Shown here: positions 26,647 through 34,812 of the stretch, piece after piece | How positions within the stretch are numbered: position 1 is the first letter of the stretch | Layout of the letters: each line of letters opens with the position of its first letter | Assembly (NCBI RefSeq): GCF_001556045.1 | Contig: NZ_LSIC01000047.1 | Location: 62,001 to 126,000, forward strand | Direction: 5' to 3' | DNA: 64,000 nucleotides | Origin: Bradyrhizobium sp. CCH5-F6 | GTDB taxonomy: Bacteria; Pseudomonadota; Alphaproteobacteria; Rhizobiales; Xanthobacteraceae | Position numbers and translations under genes: made by a program | Notes under the pieces: model-generated | Seen by the model: only the letters and a program-made list of their open reading frames with translations | Told to the model about the DNA's origin: nothing | The model's database searches: none

Positions 26647-27486
26647 ATGACGTCCAGCGACTACGATCCCGCGAGCGAAGGCGCCGAGACCGATTTCGCC
26701 CGGCGGATGTCCTACGGCGACTACCTTGCGCTGGATGCGATCCTCGGCGCGCAGCATCCGCTGTCGGAGGCGCATGACGAGATGCTGTTCATCATCCAGC
26801 ATCAGACCACGGAGCTCTGGATGCGGCTTGCCATCCACGAGCTCAGCGCCGCGCGCCGGGCCATCGCGAAAGACGAGGTGCAGCCTGCCATGAAGATGCT
26901 GGCACGGATGTCGCGAATCTTCGAGCAGCTGAACGGCGCCTGGGACGTGCTGCGCACCATGACGCCGAGCGAATACACGCGCTTCCGCTCGCAACTCGGC
27001 CAGTCCTCCGGTTTCCAGTCGCGGCAATACCGGCTGATCGAGTTTCTGCTCGGCAACCGCAATCACGCCATGCTGAAGCCTCACGCGCACGATGCCGCGA
27101 CGACGAAACTGCTCGAAGCCGAGCTCGCGACGCCAAGCCTCTATGACGAGGTGCTGCGGCTCGCGGACCGCAACGGGCTGACGATGCCTGCGGCGGTGCT
27201 GGCTCGCGATGTGCGCGAGACCCACAGCTTCAACGAGGGCGTGCTGCAAGCCTGGCGTATCGTGTACGAGGCGCCGGAGACGCACTGGATGCTCTATGAG
27301 CTCGCCGAGAAGCTGGTCGATTTCGAGGACTATTTCCGGCGCTGGCGCTTCAACCATGTGACGACGGTCGAGAGGGTCATCGGCTTCAAGCGCGGCACCG
27401 GCGGAACCGGCGGCGTCAGCTATCTCAAGCGCATGCTGGAGGTCGAACTGTTTCCCGAACTCTGGCGCGTGCGCACGATCTTGTAG
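26647..27486 (+). CDS. kynA: tryptophan 2,3-dioxygenase
   Basis: This 279-residue haem enzyme opens the indole ring of L-tryptophan to N-formylkynurenine. Typical blocks are [20 protein letters not shown] near residue 21, [20 protein letters not shown] (active-site His), [19 protein letters not shown] and, near the end, [19 protein letters not shown] (substrate loop and haem region). The length is normal for bacterial TDO. It sits between the formamidase (36-base gap) and kynureninase (2-base gap) genes in one operon. Confidence 0.96.
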   Translation: MTSSDYDPASEGAETDFARRMSYGDYLALDAILGAQHPLSEAHDEMLFIIQHQTTELWMRLAIHELSAARRAIAKDEVQPAMKMLARMSRIFEQLNGAWDVLRTMTPSEYTRFRSQLGQSSGFQSRQYRLIEFLLGNRNHAMLKPHAHDAATTKLLEAELATPSLYDEVLRLADRNGLTMPAAVLARDVRETHSFNEGVLQAWRIVYEAPETHWMLYELAEKLVDFEDYFRRWRFNHVTTVERVIGFKRGTGGTGGVSYLKRMLEVELFPELWRVRTIL

Positions 27487-27494
27487 GAATGTCC

Positions 27495-28697
27495 ATGACC
27501 AGGCTTCGCGTCTACGACGACACCAGGGCGTTGTTCCATTTGCCTGACGGCGTGATCTATCTCGACGGCAACTCGCTCGGTGCGCTGCCGCTTGGCGTTG
27601 CCGAGCGCGTCAACCGCGTCATCACGGATGAATGGGGCAACGAGCTGATCCGCGCCTGGAACACCGCGGGCTGGTATGCGCAGCCGCGCCATGTCGGCGA
27701 CCGCATCGCGCGGCTGATCGGCGCGGAAGCGGGTTCCGTGATGGTCGGCGACACGCTGTCGCTCAAGGTCTATCAGGCGCTCGCCGCCGCGCTCGACATG
27801 AACGCGTCGCGCAAGGTGATCCTGTCCGACACCGGCAATTTCCCGACCGATCTCTACATGGCCGAGGGCCTGATCGAAACGCTCGGGCGCGGCCATCAAT
27901 TGCGCCTGGTTGCACCGGAAGAGATCGAAATGGCGCTGTCGGAGGAGATCGCCGTCCTCTACGTCACCGAGGTGGATTACCGCACCGGCCGCCGCCACGA
28001 CATGGCGAAGCTGACCGCAAAGGCGCATGCGCTCGGCATTGTCACGGTCTGGGATCTCGCCCATTCCGCCGGTGCGCTGCCGGTCGATCTCGCCGGCTGT
28101 GGCGCCGATTTCGCCGCGGGATGCACCTACAAATACATCAACGCCGGCCCGGGCGCGCCCGCCTTCCTCTACGTCGCGCCGCGCCACGCCGATATTGCGC
28201 GCGCGGCCCTGTCGGGATGGATGGGCCACGCAAAGCCGTTTGCATTTGAGCTCGCTTACGCAGCCGCCGGTGGCGTCGAGCGCATGCGCGTCGGTACGCC
28301 CCCGGTGCTGGCAATGGCGGCGCTGGAGGCTTCGCTCGACATCTGGGACCGCGTCGATATCGCTGACGTCCGCGCACGCTCGCTGGCGCTGGGCGATCTC
28401 CTGATCACACAGGTGGAACGCCGCTGCCCGTCCTTGAAGCTGGTGACGCCGCGCGCGCATGTGCAGCGCGGATCGCAAGTCTCCTTCGCGTTTGATGGTG
28501 GTTACGCCGCCATGCAGGCCCTGATCGCTCGCGGCGTCATCGGCGATTTCCGCGCCCCCGACATCATGCGGTTCGGCCTCACGCCGCTGTACATCGGCGA
28601 AGCCGAGATCGTGCGGGCGGCTGAGATCATCGAGGAGGTGATCGGGGGAGAGGTGTGGCGCCGGCCGGAGTACCAGGTCGTGAACGCGGTGACGTGA
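27495..28697 (+). CDS. kynU: kynureninase
   Basis: This PLP enzyme (about 400 residues) cleaves kynurenine to anthranilate and alanine. I prefer the ATG at 27495, since AGGA lies 6 bases before it, though one at 27489 is in frame two codons earlier. Visible motifs include YLDGNSLGALP, the strand SDTGNFPTDLYMAEGLI, the TVWDLAHSAGALPVDLAGCG segment (PLP-contacting Asp) and the Schiff-base lysine in AAGCTYKYINAGPGAPAFLY. Genes for the preceding steps lie just upstream. No downstream anthranilate gene is in this stretch. Confidence 0.96.
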   Translation: MTRLRVYDDTRALFHLPDGVIYLDGNSLGALPLGVAERVNRVITDEWGNELIRAWNTAGWYAQPRHVGDRIARLIGAEAGSVMVGDTLSLKVYQALAAALDMNASRKVILSDTGNFPTDLYMAEGLIETLGRGHQLRLVAPEEIEMALSEEIAVLYVTEVDYRTGRRHDMAKLTAKAHALGIVTVWDLAHSAGALPVDLAGCGADFAAGCTYKYINAGPGAPAFLYVAPRHADIARAALSGWMGHAKPFAFELAYAAAGGVERMRVGTPPVLAMAALEASLDIWDRVDIADVRARSLALGDLLITQVERRCPSLKLVTPRAHVQRGSQVSFAFDGGYAAMQALIARGVIGDFRAPDIMRFGLTPLYIGEAEIVRAAEIIEEVIGGEVWRRPEYQVVNAVT

Positions 28698-28717
28698 GCA
28701 CCGAACGTTGCCTCGAG

Positions 28718-28792
28718 CGTCATTGCGAGCGAAGCAATCCAGGCTGTCCCCGTGGAAAGATTCTGGATTGCTTTGCTACACTCGCGATGACG
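28718..28792. repeat. dispersed palindromic repeat, copy 3, running into the 3' end of a gene
   Basis: The unit CGTCATTGCGAGCGAAGCAA ends in the complement TTGCTTTGCTACACTCGCGA. It lies between kynU and the convergent cobalamin-binding gene. Its right end covers 28776-28792, and so supplies that gene's last codons and its stop codon. Confidence 0.72.
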
Positions 28793-29588
28793 GGATGAGA
28801 GAGCTTTGCTCGCCCCACAACGCCGTCACGATCGCATCGAGCCCGTCCGTCAGCGCCGCCGGTCCCGGCTGCAAAATAATCGGCGACTTGATCTCGATGA
28901 TGCGGTTGTCACGCACGGCCGGGATGCCGCTCCATCCGTCGCGCTGCTTGATGCGGGCGGGCACGACCTTCTTGCCGCACCACGATGCGAGGATCACGTC
29001 GGGCGCAGCCTCACGCACGTCGTCCGGTGAAATGATGCGATCCTTCGCCGCCTGCCGATGGCGCAGGTCCGGAAAGGCGTCCTTGCCACCGGCAATCTCG
29101 ATCAGTTCGGACACCCATCCGATGCCCGAGATCAACGGATCATCCCATTCCTCGAAATAGACCTTTGGCGGCGGCGAGGGGCGGGGCGTTGCTGCGATCG
29201 CCGCAAGGCGCCGCTCGAAGCCTTGCGCTAGGTCTTCCGCGCACCCCGCGGCGCCAACCAGTGCACCTAGCGTGCGGATCATCGCCAGGATCCCGGCGAT
29301 GTCGCGCTGGTTGAAGACGTGGACATCGATGCCGGCGCGGACGAGGTCGGCGACGATGCCCGCCTGGAGATCGGAGAACGCGAGCACGAGGTCCGGCTCC
29401 AATGCCAGGATTTTCGGGATGTCCGCTGAGACGAAAGCCGACACCCGTGGCTTCTCGCGCCGCACCTGCGGTGGGCGGACCGCATAGCCGGAGACGCCGA
29501 CGATACGGTCCTGCTCGCCGAGCAGATAGAGCGTCTCGACCGTCTCTTCGGTGAGACAGACGACGCGGCGGGGCGGGAAGTGGCGCAT
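28776..29588 (-). CDS. BtuF-like cobalamin- or metal-chelate-binding protein without signal peptide
   Basis: The protein (270 residues from MRHFPPRRVVCLTEETVETL at 29588) matches the BtuF/FecB periplasmic-binding fold. The N-terminal VVCLTEETVETLYLLGEQDR, the hinge helix region around AGILAMIRTLGALVGA and the motif YFEEWDDPLISGIGWVSELI support this. No signal peptide or lipobox is seen at either possible start, so it may be cytoplasmic, or the true start may be missed. No transporter genes lie beside it. The C-terminus is trimmed or extended by a repeat. Confidence 0.8.
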   Translation of the reverse strand: MRHFPPRRVVCLTEETVETLYLLGEQDRIVGVSGYAVRPPQVRREKPRVSAFVSADIPKILALEPDLVLAFSDLQAGIVADLVRAGIDVHVFNQRDIAGILAMIRTLGALVGAAGCAEDLAQGFERRLAAIAATPRPSPPPKVYFEEWDDPLISGIGWVSELIEIAGGKDAFPDLRHRQAAKDRIISPDDVREAAPDVILASWCGKKVVPARIKQRDGWSGIPAVRDNRIIEIKSPIILQPGPAALTDGLDAIVTALWGEQSSLIPSSRV

Positions 29589-29706
29589 GGAGGGAGCATA
29601 TGCGCGAACGCGGCGCATATGTCAGCACCGCCATTACCTCGGACGTCATTGCTTTGCCGCGCGAAGCAATTCACCCTGAGACAACAAGCAATTGGGAGGA
29701 GATGTG

Positions 29707-30105
29707 ATGACGCCGCTCGATCAACTTAAAGCGATGAAGATGCCGTTCGCCGAGCTCAAGGGCGTCGAGTTCGTCGAGGCCGAGAAGGACCGCGTGGTGG
29801 CGCGGATGACGGTCCGGCCCGATCTCTGCACGCTTCACCATACCATCCATGGCGGGGCAGTGATGGCCCTGGCCGATTCCGTCGGCGCGGCGGCGACCGT
29901 GATCAATCTGCCCGAGGATGCCAAGGGCACGACCACGCTGGAGAGCAAGACCAATTTCATCGGCGGAGCCAAGGAGGGAACCACGGTCATCGCCACGGCC
30001 ACTCCGGTTCATCGTGGCCGGCGGACCCAGATCTGGACCACCCGGCTGGAGACCGAGGACGGCAAGCTGGTCGCCGTTGTGACCCAGACGCAGCTGGTCC
30101 TGTAA
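29707..30105 (+). CDS. PaaI-type hotdog thioesterase family protein
   Basis: This 132-residue protein is a hotdog-fold thioesterase of the PaaI/YbgC superfamily. The acyl-CoA motif HHTIHGGAVMALADSVGAAA (His-Gly-Gly, with the following Asp in the central helix) is intact, and TTLESKTNFIGGAKEGTTVI forms the second half of the sheet. I start it at 29707, which is preceded by GGAGGAGATGTG; an ATG at 29692 is also in frame. It would hydrolyse acyl- or phenylacetyl-CoA thioesters; the physiological acyl group is unknown. Confidence 0.9.
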   Translation: MTPLDQLKAMKMPFAELKGVEFVEAEKDRVVARMTVRPDLCTLHHTIHGGAVMALADSVGAAATVINLPEDAKGTTTLESKTNFIGGAKEGTTVIATATPVHRGRRTQIWTTRLETEDGKLVAVVTQTQLVL

Positions 30106-30257
30106 GACTACGGGGCTTTGATTCTGTTAACGAATTAGTCGCTTCCGGTGCCCGAAACTTGGGCAGGCCTCCGGCTTGAAAATTATGGTGCGATGCACAA
30201 TATAGGGGGCCTAGGGATTCGAACGCCTCCTCGAGGGACACCAAGAGGAGTTTTGAC

Positions 30258-30863
30258 GTGGTACTTGAAGAGATCGTCCGGACCGCTCCCGGCTATGTAC
30301 GGACCTTGATCCAGCAGGAAGAATTGCCGCTTCTGCGCGATCACCTGTTGAGGCTCGATGCCGGCAGCAGGCACGACCGTTTCAACGGCTTTCTCGACGA
30401 CAGCTTCATCGAGCGCTATGCCGCCCGCTGTGCCGACGACGGCACCGTGATCGTCGCCTACATCGTCGATGGCATGGTCCGCGGTGCGGCCGAGCTGCAT
30501 CCGCCGGAGGGTGATTGCTTGCCCGAGGTCGCCTTCAGCGTGGAAGCCTCAGCGCGCCGCCAGGGTGTCGGAACCGCGCTGTTCCGCCGGCTGATCGCGG
30601 AAGCGCGCTGGAGGGGCTACAAGCAATTGCGCATCACCACGGGCGCCGAGAATCACGCGATGCGGGCGCTCGCGAGGAAGTTCGGAGCGCATCTGGCTTT
30701 CCGCCACGGTGAATCGACGGGTACGATCGACCTCGCCAAGACGCCTGAGGCCGAGCTCGCCGAACTGGCGGCCTCGCCCTTCACGGCCGGGCGCGCGCTT
30801 CTCAGCTTCAACAGCACTTGCTGGAAGCTGATCTCCAGCATGTACGGCAATCGCGCCGCATAG
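30258..30863 (+). CDS. GNAT family N-acetyltransferase
   Basis: The GTG start at 30258 follows AAGAGGAG. The protein (201 residues) has a GNAT core at about residues 15-160. The acetyl-CoA-binding loop is in VEASARRQGVGTALFRRLIA (RxxGxG type, here RRQGVG), followed by the strand KQLRITTGAENHAMRALARK, where the motif B helix is typical. The acceptor is unknown. A strong rho-independent terminator lies 24 bases after its stop, so it ends its transcription unit. Confidence 0.87.
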   Translation: MVLEEIVRTAPGYVRTLIQQEELPLLRDHLLRLDAGSRHDRFNGFLDDSFIERYAARCADDGTVIVAYIVDGMVRGAAELHPPEGDCLPEVAFSVEASARRQGVGTALFRRLIAEARWRGYKQLRITTGAENHAMRALARKFGAHLAFRHGESTGTIDLAKTPEAELAELAASPFTAGRALLSFNSTCWKLISSMYGNRAA

Positions 30864-30886
30864 CCTGAAATGGCAGACGGAATCAC

Positions 30887-30915
30887 AAAGCGGACCGGCA
30901 AGGCCGGTCCGCTTT
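30887..30915 (+). terminator. rho-independent terminator after the GNAT gene
   Basis: A perfect 13-base stem AAAGCGGACCGGC / GCCGGTCCGCTTT with a 3-base loop. The T-run is short (TTTCGTG follows), but the stem is symmetric with A and T ends, so it could serve both strands and also end the leftward gene at 30943. Confidence 0.8.
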
Positions 30916-30942
30916 CGTGTTCTTGGGCAGTGAAATGAACGC

Positions 30943-31248
30943 TCAGGTGCCGGTGCGCTTGTCGTTGCCGAAACGGCGGACGACGCGGCGTTCGACCACC
31001 ACGGAGCGCTGCGCGCCCTGTTCGCCGGCGATCACGCGCGTCGCGGTGATGCGGCTGTTGGTGCGGGCCTGCTTCTTCACCTCGGCCTGAACGACATCGA
31101 GCGGCATACCCATCAAGGCCGCGGCGATCTCGGCCTGCTGCGCCTGGTCGTCGGTGATGCCGACGGCGGCGAAGATCGCCTCGTCCAAGGTGGGCGGATC
31201 GTGGCGGACGCGCCGCGTGCCATATTTGGTATTCCAGTCTGCGCTCAT
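30943..31248 (-). CDS. small conserved protein of unknown function
   Basis: This 101-residue protein (MSADWNTKYGTRRVRHDPPT) is charged and Ala/Arg-rich, with a helical middle (TLDEAIFAAVGITDDQAQQA) and a basic C-terminal tail (RSVVVERRVVRRFGNDKRTG). The start at 31248 has a GAGG ribosome-binding site. I see no signal peptide or catalytic motif. The tail could bind nucleic acid, but this is speculative. It ends next to the shared terminator at 30887. Confidence 0.65.
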   Translation of the reverse strand: MSADWNTKYGTRRVRHDPPTLDEAIFAAVGITDDQAQQAEIAAALMGMPLDVVQAEVKKQARTNSRITATRVIAGEQGAQRSVVVERRVVRRFGNDKRTGT

Positions 31249-31343
31249 AACGGCCTCATCTTGATGCCGGGATACCTAGTGCCGTGAATGTTGCATTGCA
31301 ATATGAAATCGGTGTGGCATCTCAGCTATGCACCGGTCGGGTG

Positions 31344-32030
31344 TCATGGCGGTGACGCAGCACCTGCATCGGCCTCGACCCGCTGTTGCGGCCAACGCTT
31401 CAGCGCGGCGCGCCCGGCTTCGGTGAGCCCGTAGATTCCGCGCTCGGCGCGTTCGAACCAGCCATACACATTGTTAAGCAAGATCTTGCCGGCGTCGGGA
31501 CAGCGTTCGCGCAACTCGCGCACGCGCTTTGGGCCTTCGGCAAGCGCCGACGCGCACGCCAGTGCCTGTTGTCGATAAGCCGTCATGATCGGTGCGCGGG
31601 TGCTGCCGCCGAGCACGGGATCGCCCTGGCGCCGCTGATGCTCGGCAACGAGCCGCGAGCGAATCTTCGGCTCGCGGCGCGGCGCCGCCGTCGGCGGCTT
31701 CACCAGCACCTCGACCTGACCGCGATCGGTCACCCCGAGCATGCCGAAGCCGAGGCGGCGGCAGAGATTTCGATAGCGCGCGTCGCTCTCGCGTCCCTTG
31801 CCGCGCGCCGACATCTTCGCCGCGATCCAGACCTCGTCGCCCGCCGGCGCGCGGTCGACCGCCTGGAGAATCAGCTCGAGATTGAAGGCGAGCTTGAGCT
31901 CGCCGATCACCACCACTGGCGGGTCGCTGGCGCTGAGGCCGACGAGATCGCAGCCGCCGATCTCGCCCTTGACCGTGAAGCCGAGCTCTTCGAGGAAGCG
32001 TTTGACGGGAAGGTAAAGCGCGGTTTCCAA
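31344..32030 (-). CDS. DUF2161 family protein (putative PD-(D/E)xK-type phosphodiesterase)
   Basis: This 228-residue protein starts with TTG at 32030 (METALYLPVKRFLEELGFTV in translation). The N-terminal domain resembles the restriction-nuclease fold: Asp of GGCDLVGLS, then IGELKLAFNLELILQAVDR, which fits the D...ExK motif. The C-terminal third (TEAGRAALKRWPQQR, ERAERGIYGLTEAG) looks like a winged helix. Members are called DUF2161 domain-containing phosphodiesterases in rhizobia; the target is unknown. Confidence 0.82.
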   Translation of the reverse strand: METALYLPVKRFLEELGFTVKGEIGGCDLVGLSASDPPVVVIGELKLAFNLELILQAVDRAPAGDEVWIAAKMSARGKGRESDARYRNLCRRLGFGMLGVTDRGQVEVLVKPPTAAPRREPKIRSRLVAEHQRRQGDPVLGGSTRAPIMTAYRQQALACASALAEGPKRVRELRERCPDAGKILLNNVYGWFERAERGIYGLTEAGRAALKRWPQQRVEADAGAASPP

Positions 32031-32124
32031 GGCAGTTCCGATCGGAGAATCAGTTGCGGCTAGTCTAGGGCCTTCTCGCCTCCGATTGAATCCAGCCTGT
32101 GTTCAGCCGGTTCGACCAAGACGC

Positions 32125-32805
32125 TCACACCCGTCCTCCGACCGGGATCAGCGCGCCGGTGACGCCGCTCGCGGCGTCGCTGGCAAGGAACAGGATGACC
32201 TCGGCGAGCTCCTGCGGCGTCACCCATTTGGAGAAGTCGGCTTTCGGCATGTCGGCGCGGTTGGCCTTGGTGTCGATGATCGAGGGCAGCACGGCGTTGA
32301 CGGTGACCTGACCCTTCCACTCCTGAGCGAGGGCTTCGGTGAGGCGATGCACGGCTGCCTTCGAGGCCGCATAGGGGCCCATGCCGCTGCCGGCCTGGAG
32401 CGCGCCCATCGCGCCGATATTGACGATGCGGCCGGCCTTGGATGCGGCGAGGTGCGGCAGCGCCGCGCGCGAGGCGTTGAGCGCGGTCAGGACGTTCTGC
32501 GCATGCATGCGCTGCCAGGTTTTGATGTCGCCGTCGCCGACGGTCTCGAAGGCAAAGCCGCCGGCAATGTTGATCAGCGCGTCGAGCCGGCCGAAATGCT
32601 TGGCCGCCGTCTCGATGGCCGTCTTCGCCTGCGCCGGGTCGGACAGGTCGACGCCGCCGATCTCGACGCGGTCGGCGACTGCGGGGGCTTGCGATGGCGC
32701 ATGGTCGATGCCGGCCACGCGGGCGCCACGTGCCAGCGCCGCCTCAGTGACCACCTTGCCGAGCGCGCCGCTTGCGCCCGTCACGATCAGAACCTTGCCT
32801 TGCAT
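32125..32805 (-). CDS. short-chain dehydrogenase/reductase (SDR)
   Basis: This 226-residue Rossmann oxidoreductase starts at 32805 (MQGKVLIVTGASGALGKVVT); a frame extending to 33138 runs back across the neighbour and is rejected. It has the TGASGALG cofactor loop, the NIAGG motif after strand 4, the catalytic Tyr-Lys in GPYAASKAAVHRL, and NAVLPSIIDT. Serine or its equivalent is at NIGAMGALQA, where the usual Ser is not obvious, so catalysis may be altered. The substrate is unknown. It is cotranscribed with the phosphatase upstream (23-base gap). Confidence 0.88.
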   Translation of the reverse strand: MQGKVLIVTGASGALGKVVTEAALARGARVAGIDHAPSQAPAVADRVEIGGVDLSDPAQAKTAIETAAKHFGRLDALINIAGGFAFETVGDGDIKTWQRMHAQNVLTALNASRAALPHLAASKAGRIVNIGAMGALQAGSGMGPYAASKAAVHRLTEALAQEWKGQVTVNAVLPSIIDTKANRADMPKADFSKWVTPQELAEVILFLASDAASGVTGALIPVGGRV

Positions 32806-32828
32806 CGTCGTTCTCCCGGCGCCTTGGC

Positions 32829-33572
32829 CTATGATTGCAGATAGCGCTCCCTCAGCGCGGTCCGCTCTGCTGTGCCGAGCTTGAGGCCGTCGCGCAGATA
32901 GGTTTCGATATCGCCGTATTCCTTGTCGACGGCTTCGAACGCGGCTGCAAGGTAAGAGGCTTCGACGCTGCCGATGGCATTGCGGACGTCCTCCGGCAGG
33001 TCGATGGCAGCCGTCGCATCGCGCTTGTAGTGGTTGTTGGTGAGGAGATAGTCCTCGGCAATGACGTCGTCGGGCACGCCCAGCGCATGCAGGATCAGCG
33101 CGCTGGCAAAGCCGGTGCGGTCCTTGCCGGCCGTGCAATGGATCACGAGCGGCGCGCGGTCTTCCAGAAGATGACCGAACAGCGCGCGAAAACAGTGCGT
33201 GTTGTGGCGAACATAGTTGCGATAGGACTCGCGCATGAGCTCGAGCGCCACCGGCGCGGTAAGAGTGCCCCGCGCGAGTTCGGCCCGCAGCGCGGCGACG
33301 ACGGTCGGCTCGATCGGCAGCGAGTGCACCGTGATCTCGTTCACGACGCAGATGCCGGCTGCGCGCTCCTCCCGGCCACGGAAATCGAATGCGCTTCTGA
33401 CGCCCAGCGCGCGGACGATCTCGACATCGGCAGCGGTGAGCTGGCCGAGATGGTTGGAGCGGAAGATGTGCCGCCAGCGCGTGATGCGGCCATCGGTGGT
33501 CGGGTAGCCGCCGAGATCGCGAAAATTGCTTGCGCCTTGCAGGGCGAGATGGCGGGCAGGGGAGTCTGACAT
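32829..33572 (-). CDS. protein tyrosine phosphatase family protein (Tyr_phosphatase3)
   Basis: This 247-residue protein starts at 33572 (MSDSPARHLALQGASNFRDL). The N-terminal NFRDLGGYPTTDGRITRW is typical of the bacterial DUF/Tyr_phosphatase3 family. The signature HCTAGKDRTG carries the catalytic Cys in CX5R, and a C-terminal Tyr/Asp helix follows. It would dephosphorylate tyrosine or a phosphoinositide-like compound in the cytoplasm. It heads a unit with the SDR gene. Confidence 0.9.
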   Translation of the reverse strand: MSDSPARHLALQGASNFRDLGGYPTTDGRITRWRHIFRSNHLGQLTAADVEIVRALGVRSAFDFRGREERAAGICVVNEITVHSLPIEPTVVAALRAELARGTLTAPVALELMRESYRNYVRHNTHCFRALFGHLLEDRAPLVIHCTAGKDRTGFASALILHALGVPDDVIAEDYLLTNNHYKRDATAAIDLPEDVRNAIGSVEASYLAAAFEAVDKEYGDIETYLRDGLKLGTAERTALRERYLQS

Positions 33573-33642
33573 GAGATCAGCTTGGGTTATGTTCCATTGG
33601 ACGCACGACGGGCGTTCTCGAGGAGTACTAGAGGGGGCGATC

Positions 33643-33954
33643 ATGGGCTGCCACAAGGCCATTCTTTTGGCGGTCACCATGCTGGCGGGCGGAATTTGCT
33701 GGGCGCGGCAGGCTGATGCGCAGACGTTCCGGACCTATCGCTGTGCCGATGGTACCCAGTTCATCGTCGGTTTTTATGATGGCGACAAGCGCGCCTTTCT
33801 TCAGATCGACGGCGAAGCCGTCACGCTCGCCAAGCGGTTGGCTGTTGCTGGCGTGCGCTATTCGGGGGGCGGTATCACGCTGACCATCGGGAAGACCGGG
33901 GCCACCACGGTCAAGCACCTCAAGCGGCCGGTCACGGCCTGCGGAGTGACCTGA
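33643..33954 (+). CDS. MliC-like lysozyme-inhibitor domain protein, secreted
   Basis: The start at 33643 (MGCHKAILLAVTMLAGGICW) is followed by a signal peptide ending near ADAQ. The 103-residue product has a YRCADGTQFIVGFYDGDKRA beginning and a C-terminal VTACGVT, which fits the C-type lysozyme inhibitor (MliC) eight-stranded barrel with one disulfide. It would protect the envelope from host lysozyme or occupy the periplasm. The first in-frame ATG at 33526 lies in the divergent phosphatase gene and is rejected. Confidence 0.78.
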   Translation: MGCHKAILLAVTMLAGGICWARQADAQTFRTYRCADGTQFIVGFYDGDKRAFLQIDGEAVTLAKRLAVAGVRYSGGGITLTIGKTGATTVKHLKRPVTACGVT

Positions 33955-33978
33955 ACGGCATCGCTCGTGCAAGAATCA

Positions 33979-34012
33979 AAAAAGGCCGAAACTTCGTTGT
34001 TTCGACCCTTTT
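33979..34012 (+). terminator. probable terminator after the MliC-like gene
   Basis: An imperfect hairpin (AAAAGGCCGAAAC / GTTTCGACCCTTTT, with a TTCGTT-type loop) begins 25 bases after the MliC-like stop. It has A and T runs at its ends, so it can act on both the rightward gene and the leftward DUF2735 gene. Confidence 0.55.
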
Positions 34013-34067
34013 CAAACTGCCGCCGGGCGCTTGTGAGAGCGCGGCGGTAACAAACCGGCCGTCGGCA

Positions 34068-34271
34068 TCAGCGATCCCATTTCGGCTTGGCTTCGTCGAC
34101 CGCGTCTTGATGGTACCAGCTATCGCTGCAGATCGAGACGTTCGCAGGAAGCGAGGCGTGATCGGCAGGAAGGCGGGTCTCGCCATAGCGGCGTCCGGCG
34201 AGAGCCGCGCGGCCCCCGGCGGGGAATTGGTAGATCTTCGCAGATTCGTGACTCAGACCATTGTTCATCAT
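34068..34271 (-). CDS. DUF2735 family small protein
   Basis: This 67-residue protein starts at 34271 (MMNNGLSHESAKIYQFPAGG, GGAG 8 bases upstream); a longer frame to 34439 is rejected. The SAKIYQFPAGGRAALAGRRY block is typical of the DUF2735 family, which lies beside type II glutamine synthetase genes in rhizobia. The arrangement is divergent here with a 541-base spacer. A role in nitrogen-regulated modulation of GlnII is suggested only by this repeated neighbourhood. Confidence 0.85.
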   Translation of the reverse strand: MMNNGLSHESAKIYQFPAGGRAALAGRRYGETRLPADHASLPANVSICSDSWYHQDAVDEAKPKWDR

Positions 34272-34812
34272 TGCGATTTCTCCTTGGTCGAAGCGCCTTG
34301 GCCTCCAATGGTGCGCCCGACTCGTTCGATTGTGGTTACTGGAGTCCCCATATCGGCCGCGCTTCCCTGATTGGAAAGTGCTGAAAAGAAAATCAGTTGC
34401 CGCCCAATTTGTGGGCATGGCGCCTTGTGCTTCCTCCAAGGCAGCGGCTTCGTGATCAACGCCTGGGCTATTCCAAAGGTTGCTGGGCCATGACGCCAGA
34501 CTTTACGAAAGTTGCGAGGCGTTGATGCGCGTTTCATCGGCACCAATCAGCATGGCCCCATCTGCTGCAGAATCGGGCGATATTCCCGGGTATTTTGCGG
34601 TGCAGCTTCACGCGAAGGTGCGCGGCTATGACGCAGGGTAGGGCGAGCCGCATGCCTTTGGCCAGATCGAGCGGCCGCGGGGGAAAACCTGCCGGACTGC
34701 GGCCTTTTGGCACGACAAATGCTTGTAAAAGGCCGGCCGATGATGGCCGGGTACAAAACGTTCAGGGGCCTCCGGGCCCCCAAACCTTTCGCATCATCTA
34801 CAGAGAGGCTCA
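34272..34812. other. 541-base divergent regulatory region of DUF2735 gene and glnII
   Basis: No gene is seen here. It holds the sigma-54 type promoter at 34708-34723 and several GCACC or GGTGC half-sites (for example GGCACCAATCAGCATGGC around 34538) that could be NtrC-binding sites, although none is a full match. Leader sequence between the promoter and glnII is about 90 bases. Confidence 0.55.
34708..34723 (+). promoter_or_regulatory. sigma-54 (RpoN) promoter for glnII
   Basis: TGGCACGACAAATGCT matches the -24/-12 consensus TGGCACG-N4-TTGCW with one mismatch. The critical GG (34709-34710) and GC (34721-34722) are separated by exactly 10 bases. Sigma-54 and NtrC control of glnII is established in rhizobia. 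Transcription would start about 12 bases downstream. Confidence 0.82.

Noticed and set aside
34538..34556. Possible NtrC site upstream of glnII
   Set aside because: GGCACCAATCAGCATGGC is only a partial match to the dyad consensus, so I mention it in the spacer entry but do not annotate it as a site.
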